Shown: positions 34,943 through 42,534 of the stretch, one piece after another
How the letters are laid out: every line of letters begins with the position of its first letter
Position numbering within the stretch: the stretch's first letter is position 1
Assembly: GCA_900468535.1 (NCBI GenBank)
Contig: UBTY01000021.1
Location: 98,036 to 162,035, forward strand
From: Hyphomicrobiales bacterium
GTDB lineage: Bacteria; Pseudomonadota; Alphaproteobacteria; Rhizobiales; Rhizobiaceae
Reading direction: 5' to 3'
Length of the DNA: 64,000 bases
Notes under the pieces: generated by a model
Databases searched by the model: none
What the model saw: only the letters and a program-made list of their open reading frames with translations
Told to the model about the DNA's origin: nothing
Position numbers and translations under genes: made by a program

Positions 34943-36675
34943 AGGTTTGGCTCCGAGGGGTAGAACCACTGGTCGTCAGCGGTTCCGTTGGCGATGTCCT
35001 CCGGGATCGGAGCGCCGTGGAACAGGACGCCACGCAGGTTGCGGTCGAGGAAGTCGCGGGTCTTGTCGATGCCGTGAATGCCGACGTTGAGAAGGCGGGT
35101 GATGTGAGCGGGCGTGAAGGCGCCGCTCATGATATCGGCGTGTGGCGAATGCAGGCTGGTGCCGGCGAGCGCCTGAACGCGGGTGACGATCGCGCGGTGC
35201 TGCGGGTGCGCAAGCAGGAACCGCGCGGTGCTGAGCGACGGATCGACGGCCGCAAGATCGTGGTCGAGCGCCACGACCAGCCTCGGAAGATCGAGACCTA
35301 GATTGACGACGTCCTCGCCGACCTCAGCGGCAGGCCCGCGGCGCGGTTCTTCCGCCGTCACCGACTTGTACCAGACGTAACGCTTGTCTGCCGCGATATC
35401 GAGATCGAGGCGGAAGGCCCAGGCGTAATCGTTGCGCAGGATATCGCGAAGCCGGCCGACCGGCATTTCCGGGCGCCCCGTCAGCTCCTCGTCGATGACA
35501 AGGCCGTCGACGAGCGCATCGGCGTCCTCGGGGACGAGTTCGATCAGCAGCGAATGCAGCGTCTCCATAGCCTCCGCATGGACGCGTCCCTCAAGCGATG
35601 CAGCCAGATCGGCGAAGGGCTCGGCTGCGAAGCGGTTGCCGGCCCGCCAACGATCGAGAAGATCGGCAACGGCGCGGCGGATGACCTGCAATTCCTCGGC
35701 CAGAACGTCCGAGCGGGTAAAGTTTTCATAGGCCGCCCGGTCCTGGGTGCGGAAGGTAATCGCCTTTTCGACCAGCGCGAGCAGCTTGGCGATCTCGGAC
35801 CCTTCGTCGTCAGGCATCACTGCCTTTGCGCGGGCGATCGCTTCCTCGCGAATGAAGAGCCAGCGTTCGATGAGGCGCGGATGATTGTTAACAAACAGCA
35901 TGAGGCCAAGCGCCGAGCCGTTGCCGACGCCGAGGAAACGACGAAGATCCTTAGCCATCGCCGGCGCCTGCGGCGATGCCAGCCGAACGAGATGCTGGAG
36001 GAGATCCTGTGCGAACACGCGCATCATGTAGGCGCATAGCATCTGCGCGGCGAGCGACCAGCGCAACGGATGATCGCCTTCGTAGGCGAGGAACGTCTTG
36101 GTGCCGAAGGTGCCGTTGCCGTCGAGGCCGGTATTGCGCATGAGGTAGCAGGTCTGCGCCAGTTCGGCGACGTCAGGCTGACGCCCAGCCTGCAGCGCTT
36201 GCTTCGCACTTTCGAAGAACCGACCACTGCGATTGGAGCGGCACCAGATCAGCGTGCCGGGCGTGGCGCGACCTTCGTAGAGCTTCGGAAGCTCCGCGCG
36301 GGTCGTCTCGAAATCCGCTTGGCTCATATCGCCTTCGACCAGAGCCCCCATCATATCCCAGGAGCGGCCGATGATGCGGCCCGTGCGGCCATGCGGCGAG
36401 GGCTCAAAGGAGTAGACGGGGAATGAAAAACGCCAGCCGCCGATATCGATACGGTATTCCGCGACGCCATTGCCCTTTTCATCGATGTCGAAACGCTTGC
36501 AGATGATCTGCCAGCGGCCACGGACGGCGCGGCCAACCAGGGCCCGCGAGGCGCTGATGCGCGACGGCTGTATGGCGGCAAGCCGCTCGGGCTCCATCAT
36601 CTCGGAGGCCGAACGCATCAGCCGCGTGATGCGGTAGGCGTCCGATTCCGGAGCGGGTTTCTTCATGGCGGTCAT
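34939..36675 (-). CDS. Large protein of unknown function, 578 aa
   Basis: I do not recognise this family. It is a soluble-looking, Arg-rich protein with no signal peptide, no clear membrane span and no nucleotide-binding motif. Notable Trp/Asn-containing stretches are GGWRFSFPVYSFEPSPHGRTG, LIWCRSNRSGRF and YLMRNTGLDGNGTFG, the last containing several potential ligand-binding residues. AGGAG is 11 bases before the ATG at 36675. It begins two bases after the IclR regulator stop and overlaps the 241-residue gene, so regulator, both unknown proteins and dipeptidase-like protein form one transcription unit. Confidence 0.78.
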   Translation of the reverse strand: MTAMKKPAPESDAYRITRLMRSASEMMEPERLAAIQPSRISASRALVGRAVRGRWQIICKRFDIDEKGNGVAEYRIDIGGWRFSFPVYSFEPSPHGRTGRIIGRSWDMMGALVEGDMSQADFETTRAELPKLYEGRATPGTLIWCRSNRSGRFFESAKQALQAGRQPDVAELAQTCYLMRNTGLDGNGTFGTKTFLAYEGDHPLRWSLAAQMLCAYMMRVFAQDLLQHLVRLASPQAPAMAKDLRRFLGVGNGSALGLMLFVNNHPRLIERWLFIREEAIARAKAVMPDDEGSEIAKLLALVEKAITFRTQDRAAYENFTRSDVLAEELQVIRRAVADLLDRWRAGNRFAAEPFADLAASLEGRVHAEAMETLHSLLIELVPEDADALVDGLVIDEELTGRPEMPVGRLRDILRNDYAWAFRLDLDIAADKRYVWYKSVTAEEPRRGPAAEVGEDVVNLGLDLPRLVVALDHDLAAVDPSLSTARFLLAHPQHRAIVTRVQALAGTSLHSPHADIMSGAFTPAHITRLLNVGIHGIDKTRDFLDRNLRGVLFHGAPIPEDIANGTADDQWFYPSEPNL

Positions 36676-36677
36676 GC

Positions 36678-37397
36678 TTATTGTTCTCCTCGCATGCGAC
36701 CGGAACTGGCTGCCGCTGCAGCGATAACGATCCGCGCGCATTTTTCAGTATCAAAACCAGTAAAGGGGCCGGATAGCGCCAGCGCGCCGACGCACTCGCC
36801 CTGCGCATCCAGAAGCGGAGCCGCGACGGCCGATACCGTACGGGGCCCTTCAACCTCGGAGATCGCGTAGCCCTGCGAACGAACCTGGGCGATCACCTCA
36901 TCCTCCGGCAGGCTCACGCCCTGCACCCTCAGTCGCTCGACCACCTCAGGGCGTGCGTGAGAAACCAGCACCCTGCCGAAGGCGGTGCGATCCAGCCGAA
37001 GATGAGCGCCGACCTTGAGATCGGCACGCAGCACGCCGCGAGACTCAACGCGACGAACGATGACGGCGTCCCTGCCATCGAGGATGGCGAGCGAGGCGGT
37101 TTCCCCGCTCTGCGTCACCATCTCCTCCAGCACGCCCGCGAACCGTGCGCCGAGGTTGGATTGTTCAAGGGCCATGGCCGCGTGGCTGACAACCCGAAGG
37201 CTCAATCGATAACGACCATCCTGGGTTTGCTCGAGCCAGCCGGCCTCCACGAGGGTGACGAGACGTTGATGGGCGGCACCACGCGCTTCCTCGAGATGTC
37301 GAGCGACATCGGCAAGACGCAAGGGTTCCGGCGCTGCAGCAACGCAATCGAATGCGGCAAGGGTCTTCAAGACTGACGTCAGCGGCTTCACTGCCAT
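36678..37397 (-). CDS. IclR-family transcriptional regulator
   Basis: A 239-residue IclR regulator. The winged helix is LRLADVARHLEEARGAAHQRLVTLVEAGWL, followed by the effector-binding domain with DGRDAVIVRRVESRGVLRADLKVGAHL and RSQGYAISEVEGPRTVSAVAAPLLD. AAGGAG precedes the ATG at 37397. It heads the minus-strand block of unknown proteins, dipeptidase-like protein and polyamine genes, so it is the likely regulator. Candidate operators lie just upstream (37416-37454). Confidence 0.92.
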   Translation of the reverse strand: MAVKPLTSVLKTLAAFDCVAAAPEPLRLADVARHLEEARGAAHQRLVTLVEAGWLEQTQDGRYRLSLRVVSHAAMALEQSNLGARFAGVLEEMVTQSGETASLAILDGRDAVIVRRVESRGVLRADLKVGAHLRLDRTAFGRVLVSHARPEVVERLRVQGVSLPEDEVIAQVRSQGYAISEVEGPRTVSAVAAPLLDAQGECVGALALSGPFTGFDTEKCARIVIAAAAASSGRMRGEQ

Positions 37398-37415
37398 TTT
37401 TTTGCTCCTTGCCTC

Positions 37416-37454
37416 TTGTCCAACATTACAAGACAATGTACATTTATATTGGAC
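37416..37454. promoter_or_regulatory. Nested inverted repeats upstream of IclR gene
   Basis: Three dyads overlap here: TTGTC (37416-37420) with GACAA (37432-37436); GTCCAA (37418-37423) with TTGGAC (37449-37454); and the perfect palindrome AATGTACATT (37435-37444). The region lies 19-57 bases upstream of the IclR start, suitable for autoregulation. Confidence 0.45.
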
Positions 37455-37802
37455 TTTCGTTTTGATCTTTGTCAACCCGTTTCCTTGCCGGACGGGACAA
37501 ATTGGCGATTGAGGCCCTGTGCAGGCATCGGGACGGCGTGGCGGGCGCTGTCGCTCACGCGCTTAAAAGCTCGTTATTTCCGGTGGTTACGGCAGATTAA
37601 TTGTCTTGGAGACGAGACGGCAATGATGCCGTGGTTTTGTGGAGGATCCCGCACTTACGGAGCCCCAGAAGCGCGATCTCGTGATCATCGCCTCGTCCCG
37701 GAGAGCAAGAGATTCTATTCCCGACAAGAATATTGGGATGGTGCGCGTTGTTTAGTCTATAAATTTTATGGACTAATGAGCGAAGTCAAGTTCGAGGTTC
37801 CA

Positions 37803-38021
37803 ATGCGAATTTTCCGCACCACTACATTCCGTCTTGTCGCGGCAAGCGCGATCCCTCTCGTCGCTGGTGCGGCGATTTGCGTCTGCCCGCTCCAGACTCC
37901 CGACTGGATCTGGGCGCTGCCGATCGCGCTGGGTGTGGTTCTTCTGATATTTGCGCTCGGTCGCGTCGAACGGCACCCATCGCATTGGGGAAGAGCACCG
38001 TGGAATTCAAACTCCAGGTGA
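37803..38021 (+). CDS. Possible small membrane protein, 72 aa
   Basis: A short frame starting MRIFRTTTFRLVAASAIP with two hydrophobic stretches (about residues 10-30 and 43-60), consistent with a two-span membrane protein. An in-frame ATG at 37776 would add nine residues. The ribosome site is weak, and its 3' end is 14 bases from the convergent LysR gene. An inverted repeat and A/T-rich DNA directly upstream could be its promoter. I do not recognise it; it may not be a gene. Confidence 0.35.
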   Translation: MRIFRTTTFRLVAASAIPLVAGAAICVCPLQTPDWIWALPIALGVVLLIFALGRVERHPSHWGRAPWNSNSR

Positions 38022-38035
38022 TCCGCCCTCGGCGA

Positions 38036-38944
38036 TCAACGCTCCAGCGCTGTCCGTGCCCTGGCCACGATCGCATCGATCGTCACGCGCAGACGCGGCA
38101 GGACGATCGGGCTGGATTTCCAGATGGCGTGAACCGGCAAATGGCCTGCGATCGCATCATCCAGCACGGTAACGATGCGTCCCTCATCGATCTCTCTCTG
38201 AACGGCCCAGCAAGGCATAAGCCCCATTCCCCGACCGTCCCTTATGGCACTGAGCGTCAGCAAGCTTCCGGCCAGCAGGAGACGGGTAGGAGGCATCCAA
38301 CTGAACAGTTCTCCATCGGCCCGCTGGAACTGCCATGGAACGGGGGTGCCATTGCGTGCGTTGCCAATCAGGTCATGGCCGAGAAGAGCGTCGACCGTGT
38401 GCGGCACCGAACGTCCGGCAAGGTAATCCGCAGAAGCGCATAGAGCGATCCTCTGGACTCCCAAACGTCTCGCGACGAGACCCGAGACATCAGGCAAATC
38501 ACCAATTCTCACGGCAACATCGGCGGCCCCAGCAAGCAGATCCGCAGCGTCGGTCGACGTGGCTATGCTGAAGTGCAGTTCCGGCCAGACCTTCGTCAGA
38601 TCGTAAAGAGCCGGTGCAACGACCTGCGCGCCAAATAGCGGAGGCAGACTGACCCGTACTGTGCCCGCCGGCTTGCCCGAGAGATTGCGCAATGCTGCCT
38701 CGGTCTGTTCGATCGTCTCCCGGGCAGACCGACAGACGTCCTGATAGGCAATCCCCTCTTCCGTGAGCGTCAGATGGCGGGTGGTGCGCGCGAAAAGAAC
38801 GACAGACAGACGCTGCTCCAGTCGGGCTATCGCCTTGGCCACAGCCGACGCCGAAAGCGCCAGCTTGCGGGAAGCCACGACAAAGCTCCCTGCCTCGCAG
38901 ACTTCGAGAAATATGCCGATATCGTCGCCTGGTCGATGAGTCAT
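38036..38944 (-). CDS. LysR-family transcriptional regulator
   Basis: A 302-residue LysR regulator. The N-terminal helix-turn-helix is FLEVCEAGSFVVASRKLALSASAVAKAIARLE, followed by the effector domain (GTVRVSLPPLFGAQVVAPALYD, DVAVRIGDLPDVSGLVARRL), as in the group that controls divergent oxidoreductases. GTG at 38947 and ATG at 38944 are both possible. It diverges from the short-chain dehydrogenase gene at 39030 across 85 bases, so it probably controls it. Confidence 0.92.
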   Translation of the reverse strand: MTHRPGDDIGIFLEVCEAGSFVVASRKLALSASAVAKAIARLEQRLSVVLFARTTRHLTLTEEGIAYQDVCRSARETIEQTEAALRNLSGKPAGTVRVSLPPLFGAQVVAPALYDLTKVWPELHFSIATSTDAADLLAGAADVAVRIGDLPDVSGLVARRLGVQRIALCASADYLAGRSVPHTVDALLGHDLIGNARNGTPVPWQFQRADGELFSWMPPTRLLLAGSLLTLSAIRDGRGMGLMPCWAVQREIDEGRIVTVLDDAIAGHLPVHAIWKSSPIVLPRLRVTIDAIVARARTALER

Positions 38945-39029
38945 CACGGCAATTTAATGAACCTGGTTCCTGAAACAACGGAATTCTTGTCGCTTTAAAG
39001 CACTGCTGTTCGCGAATAGCATTTGCGTC

Positions 39030-39740
39030 ATGGACAAGAAACGCACCTACGCAATCATCGGAGGCAGCAGCGGCATCGGTTTCGCGCTGGCTCGCAAACT
39101 CACCGAAAGAGGCGACCGCGTGCTGATTGGCGGGCGCTCGTCGGAGCGGCTGACATCGGCGGTCAATTCACTGGGGCCGCTGGCGACAGGAAAGACAGTG
39201 GATGTTACCGACCGCCAGTCGATCACCCTGTTCTTTTCAGATTCACCAAGCCTGAGCGGGATATTTACCCCTGCTGCATCGTACAATACCGGCACGTTTC
39301 GCGATGGATCTCTCGATACCAGCGAGGATCTCTTTCGAGCGAAATTCTGGTCTCAATACTGGGCGATCCACGAAGCCCTTCCCTATCTGCGACCCGACGC
39401 CGCCGTCGTCCTGATGTCAGGCGCGGCCTCGGTCCGGCCAATCGGAGCTCCGGCCTACGCGGCCTGCAATTCGGCGCTCGAAGGGCTTGCCCGCGGCCTT
39501 GCCATGGAAATAAAGCCGATCAGGGTGAACTGCCTATCGCCAGGCACGACAGACAGTGAGCTCTGGCGCAACCGACCTGCCGATGTTCGGGAGCCTGCTT
39601 ACGATTATTGGAGCAAAATCTGCATTGCCGGGCGTCCCGCATCCTCGAAAGAGCAGGCCCACGCGGCACTCTTTCTTTTAGACAATACCAACATGACGGG
39701 AAGCACGCTTTTTTGCGACGGTGGCTACACCTTGCGCTGA
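39030..39740 (+). CDS. Short-chain dehydrogenase/reductase family protein with Lys-to-Asn active site
   Basis: A 236-residue SDR. The cofactor loop GGSSGIG (11-17) is normal, and Ser130 and Tyr143 are present, but the residue four after Tyr (normally the catalytic Lys) is Asn147 in YAACNSALEG. The NAG segment is also altered (TPAASYNTG). The C-terminal FCDGGYTLR is typical. It might be a reductase with shifted chemistry or a cofactor-binding protein without catalysis. It is divergent from the LysR regulator. Confidence 0.85.
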   Translation: MDKKRTYAIIGGSSGIGFALARKLTERGDRVLIGGRSSERLTSAVNSLGPLATGKTVDVTDRQSITLFFSDSPSLSGIFTPAASYNTGTFRDGSLDTSEDLFRAKFWSQYWAIHEALPYLRPDAAVVLMSGAASVRPIGAPAYAACNSALEGLARGLAMEIKPIRVNCLSPGTTDSELWRNRPADVREPAYDYWSKICIAGRPASSKEQAHAALFLLDNTNMTGSTLFCDGGYTLR

Positions 39741-39756
39741 CAGCCTGAACCCTCAG

Positions 39757-39781
39757 GGAACCGCCAGAAATTGGCGGTTCC
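39757..39781. terminator. Hairpin terminator between convergent SDR and His-rich protein genes
   Basis: GGAACCGCCA (39757-39766) and TGGCGGTTCC (39772-39781) form a perfect 10-bp stem with a GAAAT loop. The two genes end at 39740 and 39795, so it may serve both. Confidence 0.75.
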
Positions 39782-39794
39782 GGCGTTCACTGTA

Positions 39795-40088
39795 TCAATC
39801 ACAAACACGCACGCTTTCGACGTGCCAACCGCCATCATAGGCGTCACGCACCTGGCGGTCCTCATACCAGCAGCGCGGGCGTGGCGGCGGGTCGTAGTAT
39901 CTCGGCTCGTTGTTGTTGGCGATGGCACCGCCGACCAGACCGCCAATCACACCAGCAGCCAGCCCGCCAGCGACAGCCGCGCCGTCATCGTGGTGATGGT
40001 GGGACCGCGCAAACGCCGCGTCCACCTGACCTAATCCAGCGCTCGCGACGACTGTGGCGATGACTGCTGACAGAACAATGTTTTTCAT
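39795..40088 (-). CDS. Small exported protein with His-rich stretch and glycine zipper
   Basis: A 97-residue protein with a Sec signal peptide (MKNIVLSAVIATVVASAG...), then SHHHHDD, then a Gly/Ala-rich zipper (GGLAAGVIGGLVGGAIANN), and a C-terminal part with PPPRPRCWYEDRQV and two cysteines. Similar small surface or periplasmic proteins are common in rhizobia but have no fixed function. GGAGAG precedes the ATG at 40088. The His cluster could bind a metal. No operon partner is evident. Confidence 0.75.
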   Translation of the reverse strand: MKNIVLSAVIATVVASAGLGQVDAAFARSHHHHDDGAAVAGGLAAGVIGGLVGGAIANNNEPRYYDPPPRPRCWYEDRQVRDAYDGGWHVESVRVCD

Positions 40089-40782
40089 TGTTTCTCTCCA
40101 TGCCTGAGGCTGCCTCCCCTGATCAGGAATCGACCGCCTGTTGAACTTTGCCCATGACACCTTCGCACAGGGTCGGGGTGCCAAATCATTGGGCGTTGCT
40201 GATGACAAACGCCGGAAGACCCCCAAATTGTTCCATGCGGGCTGCTCGGTTAGGGTTTTGAAAGCGTAAGGAACAAATCAATAGCCCGCGCGTGCGGTTC
40301 TACTTTCACTCAGGCCCTGGCATCTTCTGAACTCGCGTTTAACGCGAGTATTTTGACAGTCACTTGGAACTGGCTTCTTCCGCTTAACCTTTCGGCCACT
40401 CTCACTTGGAGTTGTCCGAAGCCGTCTGGCCAAGGCTGATCACCCATACCACTTTCATCGAAACTAACGGCGAGATGAAGCTGCAGGTAAAGCCCGTGTA
40501 CGTCACCGCTATGCGATCTGATCAACTCGGCCTCCTCCGAAAATGTGTTACATATCAACGAGCATCTTCCGACTTGCTTGATCGGCCGTCTCGCCGCTCG
40601 ATAAGCACACAGTGTTCGGGGCTTCGGCGTAGGGCTTCACCACCAGTTTAATGGGTCGTTTGGCAACCTATTTCGAAGGTAGCTGCAGCCGGCGCTTTGC
40701 GGTCGTCAGCGCGACCATTTTAGCTCACTCTTGGAACTGTCGGTTGCATCGACCGCAACTCTAGCAACAAGCGGAGAACACA
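40089..40782. other. 694-bp intergenic region upstream of type I secretion genes
   Basis: I see no convincing gene here. It contains a 19-base palindrome at 40331-40349 (arms ACTCGCGTT and AACGCGAGT) and three degenerate copies of a TCACTTGGAACTG-like element near 40359, 40402 and 40725. The right end is presumably the promoter of the secretion operon. Short frames on both strands (about 80 codons) match nothing I know. Confidence 0.5.
40331..40349. promoter_or_regulatory. 19-bp palindrome upstream of secretion operon
   Basis: ACTCGCGTT (40331-40339), one central base, and AACGCGAGT (40341-40349) are exact reverse complements. It is followed by ATTTT, so it could be a weak rightward terminator, but as there is no gene just upstream on the plus strand an operator is also possible. 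Confidence 0.4.
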
Positions 40783-42534
40783 TTGCTAAGAACGAGCCTT
40801 CGGTCGCCGGCGCGACCTTCTCACGGCATGTTCAATCTTTTGAAAGCTGGTTTTCTTGGCATCGGGGTGACCAGCTGCATTCTCAATGTGCTAGCGCTCA
40901 CCGGCTCTTTCTTCATGCTACAGGTGTATGACCGCGTCATCCCAAGCCACAGCCTTCCGACGCTGGTGGGGCTGGTCGTCATCGTCGTCGTGCTCTTCGC
41001 CTTTTATTGGCTTCTCGATCTCATTCGGTCCTTGCTGCTGGGTGAGATCGGGCGGACGGCGGATGAGCGCTATAGCGCTTCTGCGTTAGCCTCACTTTCC
41101 CAGACAGCGTGCCGCAAACCATCGGCGGGGGATGGCGTACAGTCCATCCGCGACATCGATACACTGCGCGGCTTTCTATCTGGCCCCGGCCCCTGCGCAT
41201 TGTTCGACATGCCGTGGATGCCGTTCTATCTCGGGCTCTGCTTTCTCTTCCATCCCTGGATCGGGGTAACGGCGACAATCGGCGCCGCGATCATTGTCGG
41301 CCTTGCCTTTCTGGCAGAGATCAAGTCGCGCCAACCGACAAGGGAATCCGTCGAACTGCTCGCCGAGAGGATGGCATTCGCCCAGGCGACGCGACGTAAT
41401 TCCGAAGTGATTTCCGCAATGGGCTTCGCACCGGAACTGTCCGCGCGATGGGCTGGGATCAGCCGGCGCTACCTCGACAGCCATTCTCGCGCGGGAACCG
41501 TATCCGCCACGCTCTCGACGCTATCTCGATCCGCGCGAATGCTTCTCCAGTCCGGTGTGCTCGCAGTTGGCGCCGCGCTCGTCGTCCGCCAGGAAGCCAC
41601 CGGCGGCATCATGATTGCAAGCTCGATCCTGGTCAGCCGTTCGCTTGCTCCTGTGGAACTTGCGATCGCGCACTGGAAAGGATTTGCGGCTGCCCGCCTC
41701 GCCTATTTCAGGCTGGAGCAAGAGGCGCATTCCACTCAGGAGGCGATACACGCCGTTGCGCTGCCGGCGCCCAAACAGCTGTTGGACGTCAACAACCTCC
41801 ATCTCGGCGCTCCGGGTTCGGCCTCACCGATCATTCGAGGGCTATCCTTTGAAGCGAAAGCCGGCGAGGTGATCGGTGTCGTCGGTGCAAGCGCCTCGGG
41901 CAAGACGTCACTGGCGCGAGCCATGGTCAGCCTGTGGCCCGTATTCGCGGGCGATATTCGCCTGGACGGCGCCTCCCTTGCGCAATGGTCGCGTGCAGCC
42001 CTCGGTCGCCATGTCGGCTACCTTCCCCAGGATGCCTCACTATTCGACGGAACAATCGCCGAAAACATTTCCCGGTTCGACCCGGAGGCGCCGTCAGAAC
42101 GTGTCATCGCGGCTGCCAAGGCGGCAGGCGTCTACGAGATGATTACCCGGTTCGCCGATGGGTTCGACACCCGGATTGGCGAGCAGGGAATGATGCTGTC
42201 AGCAGGCCAGAGACAGCGGATAGGGCTTGCAAGGGCACTCTACGGCAATCCCTTCCTCGTGGTGCTCGACGAGCCGAACTCCAATCTCGACCGCGAAGGC
42301 GAGCAAGCCCTGAGGCAGGCGATCGAGCATATCCGATCGCGCCGAGGCATCGTGCTTGTCATGACCCACCGCACAAGCGTCCTCTCCGTCTGCGACAAGG
42401 TGCTGATTCTCGAGGCCGGTCGTGCCAAGGCGTTCGGCCCCACCGCGCAGGTTCTCGGAACAGGAGCGAAGCGTACCGCCGCGACTGGATCGTTCGTCCA
42501 GCTCCTGCGGGCAGGCGGGGAGACATCACGGTGA
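40783..42534 (+). CDS. prsD: Type I secretion system permease/ATPase (PrsD/PrtD type)
   Basis: A 583-residue ABC exporter. The N-terminal membrane domain contains ALTGSFFMLQVYDRVIPSHS, a hallmark of PrtD-type exporters, and further spans up to about residue 310. The ATPase domain has Walker A GASASGKTS, signature LSAGQRQRIGLARAL and Walker B VVLDEPNSNLD. The TTG start at 40783 is preferred because GGAG lies seven bases upstream and the length then fits the family. It is followed by an overlapping membrane-fusion gene and an RTX glycanase, presumably the secreted substrate. The outer-membrane TolC partner is not here. Confidence 0.9.
   Translation: MLRTSLRSPARPSHGMFNLLKAGFLGIGVTSCILNVLALTGSFFMLQVYDRVIPSHSLPTLVGLVVIVVVLFAFYWLLDLIRSLLLGEIGRTADERYSASALASLSQTACRKPSAGDGVQSIRDIDTLRGFLSGPGPCALFDMPWMPFYLGLCFLFHPWIGVTATIGAAIIVGLAFLAEIKSRQPTRESVELLAERMAFAQATRRNSEVISAMGFAPELSARWAGISRRYLDSHSRAGTVSATLSTLSRSARMLLQSGVLAVGAALVVRQEATGGIMIASSILVSRSLAPVELAIAHWKGFAAARLAYFRLEQEAHSTQEAIHAVALPAPKQLLDVNNLHLGAPGSASPIIRGLSFEAKAGEVIGVVGASASGKTSLARAMVSLWPVFAGDIRLDGASLAQWSRAALGRHVGYLPQDASLFDGTIAENISRFDPEAPSERVIAAAKAAGVYEMITRFADGFDTRIGEQGMMLSAGQRQRIGLARALYGNPFLVVLDEPNSNLDREGEQALRQAIEHIRSRRGIVLVMTHRTSVLSVCDKVLILEAGRAKAFGPTAQVLGTGAKRTAATGSFVQLLRAGGETSR

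Larger units (their letters stand above)
37398..38035. other. 638-bp region between IclR and LysR genes
   Basis: It contains the IclR promoter dyads, an inverted repeat TTAGTC (37752-37757) / GACTAA (37771-37776) around an A/T-rich core, and a possible small membrane protein gene at the right. The middle part (about 37480-37750) shows no convincing gene on either strand. Confidence 0.6.

Noticed and set aside
37416..37802. Start of the small plus-strand frame far upstream at 37416
   Set aside because: It would overlap the IclR promoter dyads and the extra residues look random; only the last 72 codons are plausible.
40310..40651. Two short overlapping frames (minus 40310-40558, plus 40406-40651)
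   Set aside because: No ribosome sites, no recognisable domain, and they overlap each other in a region of odd repeats; left as intergenic.
41934..42533. Upstream extension of the membrane fusion gene into the exporter gene
   Set aside because: The extra 200 codons are the exporter gene read in another frame; HlyD features start at 42534.
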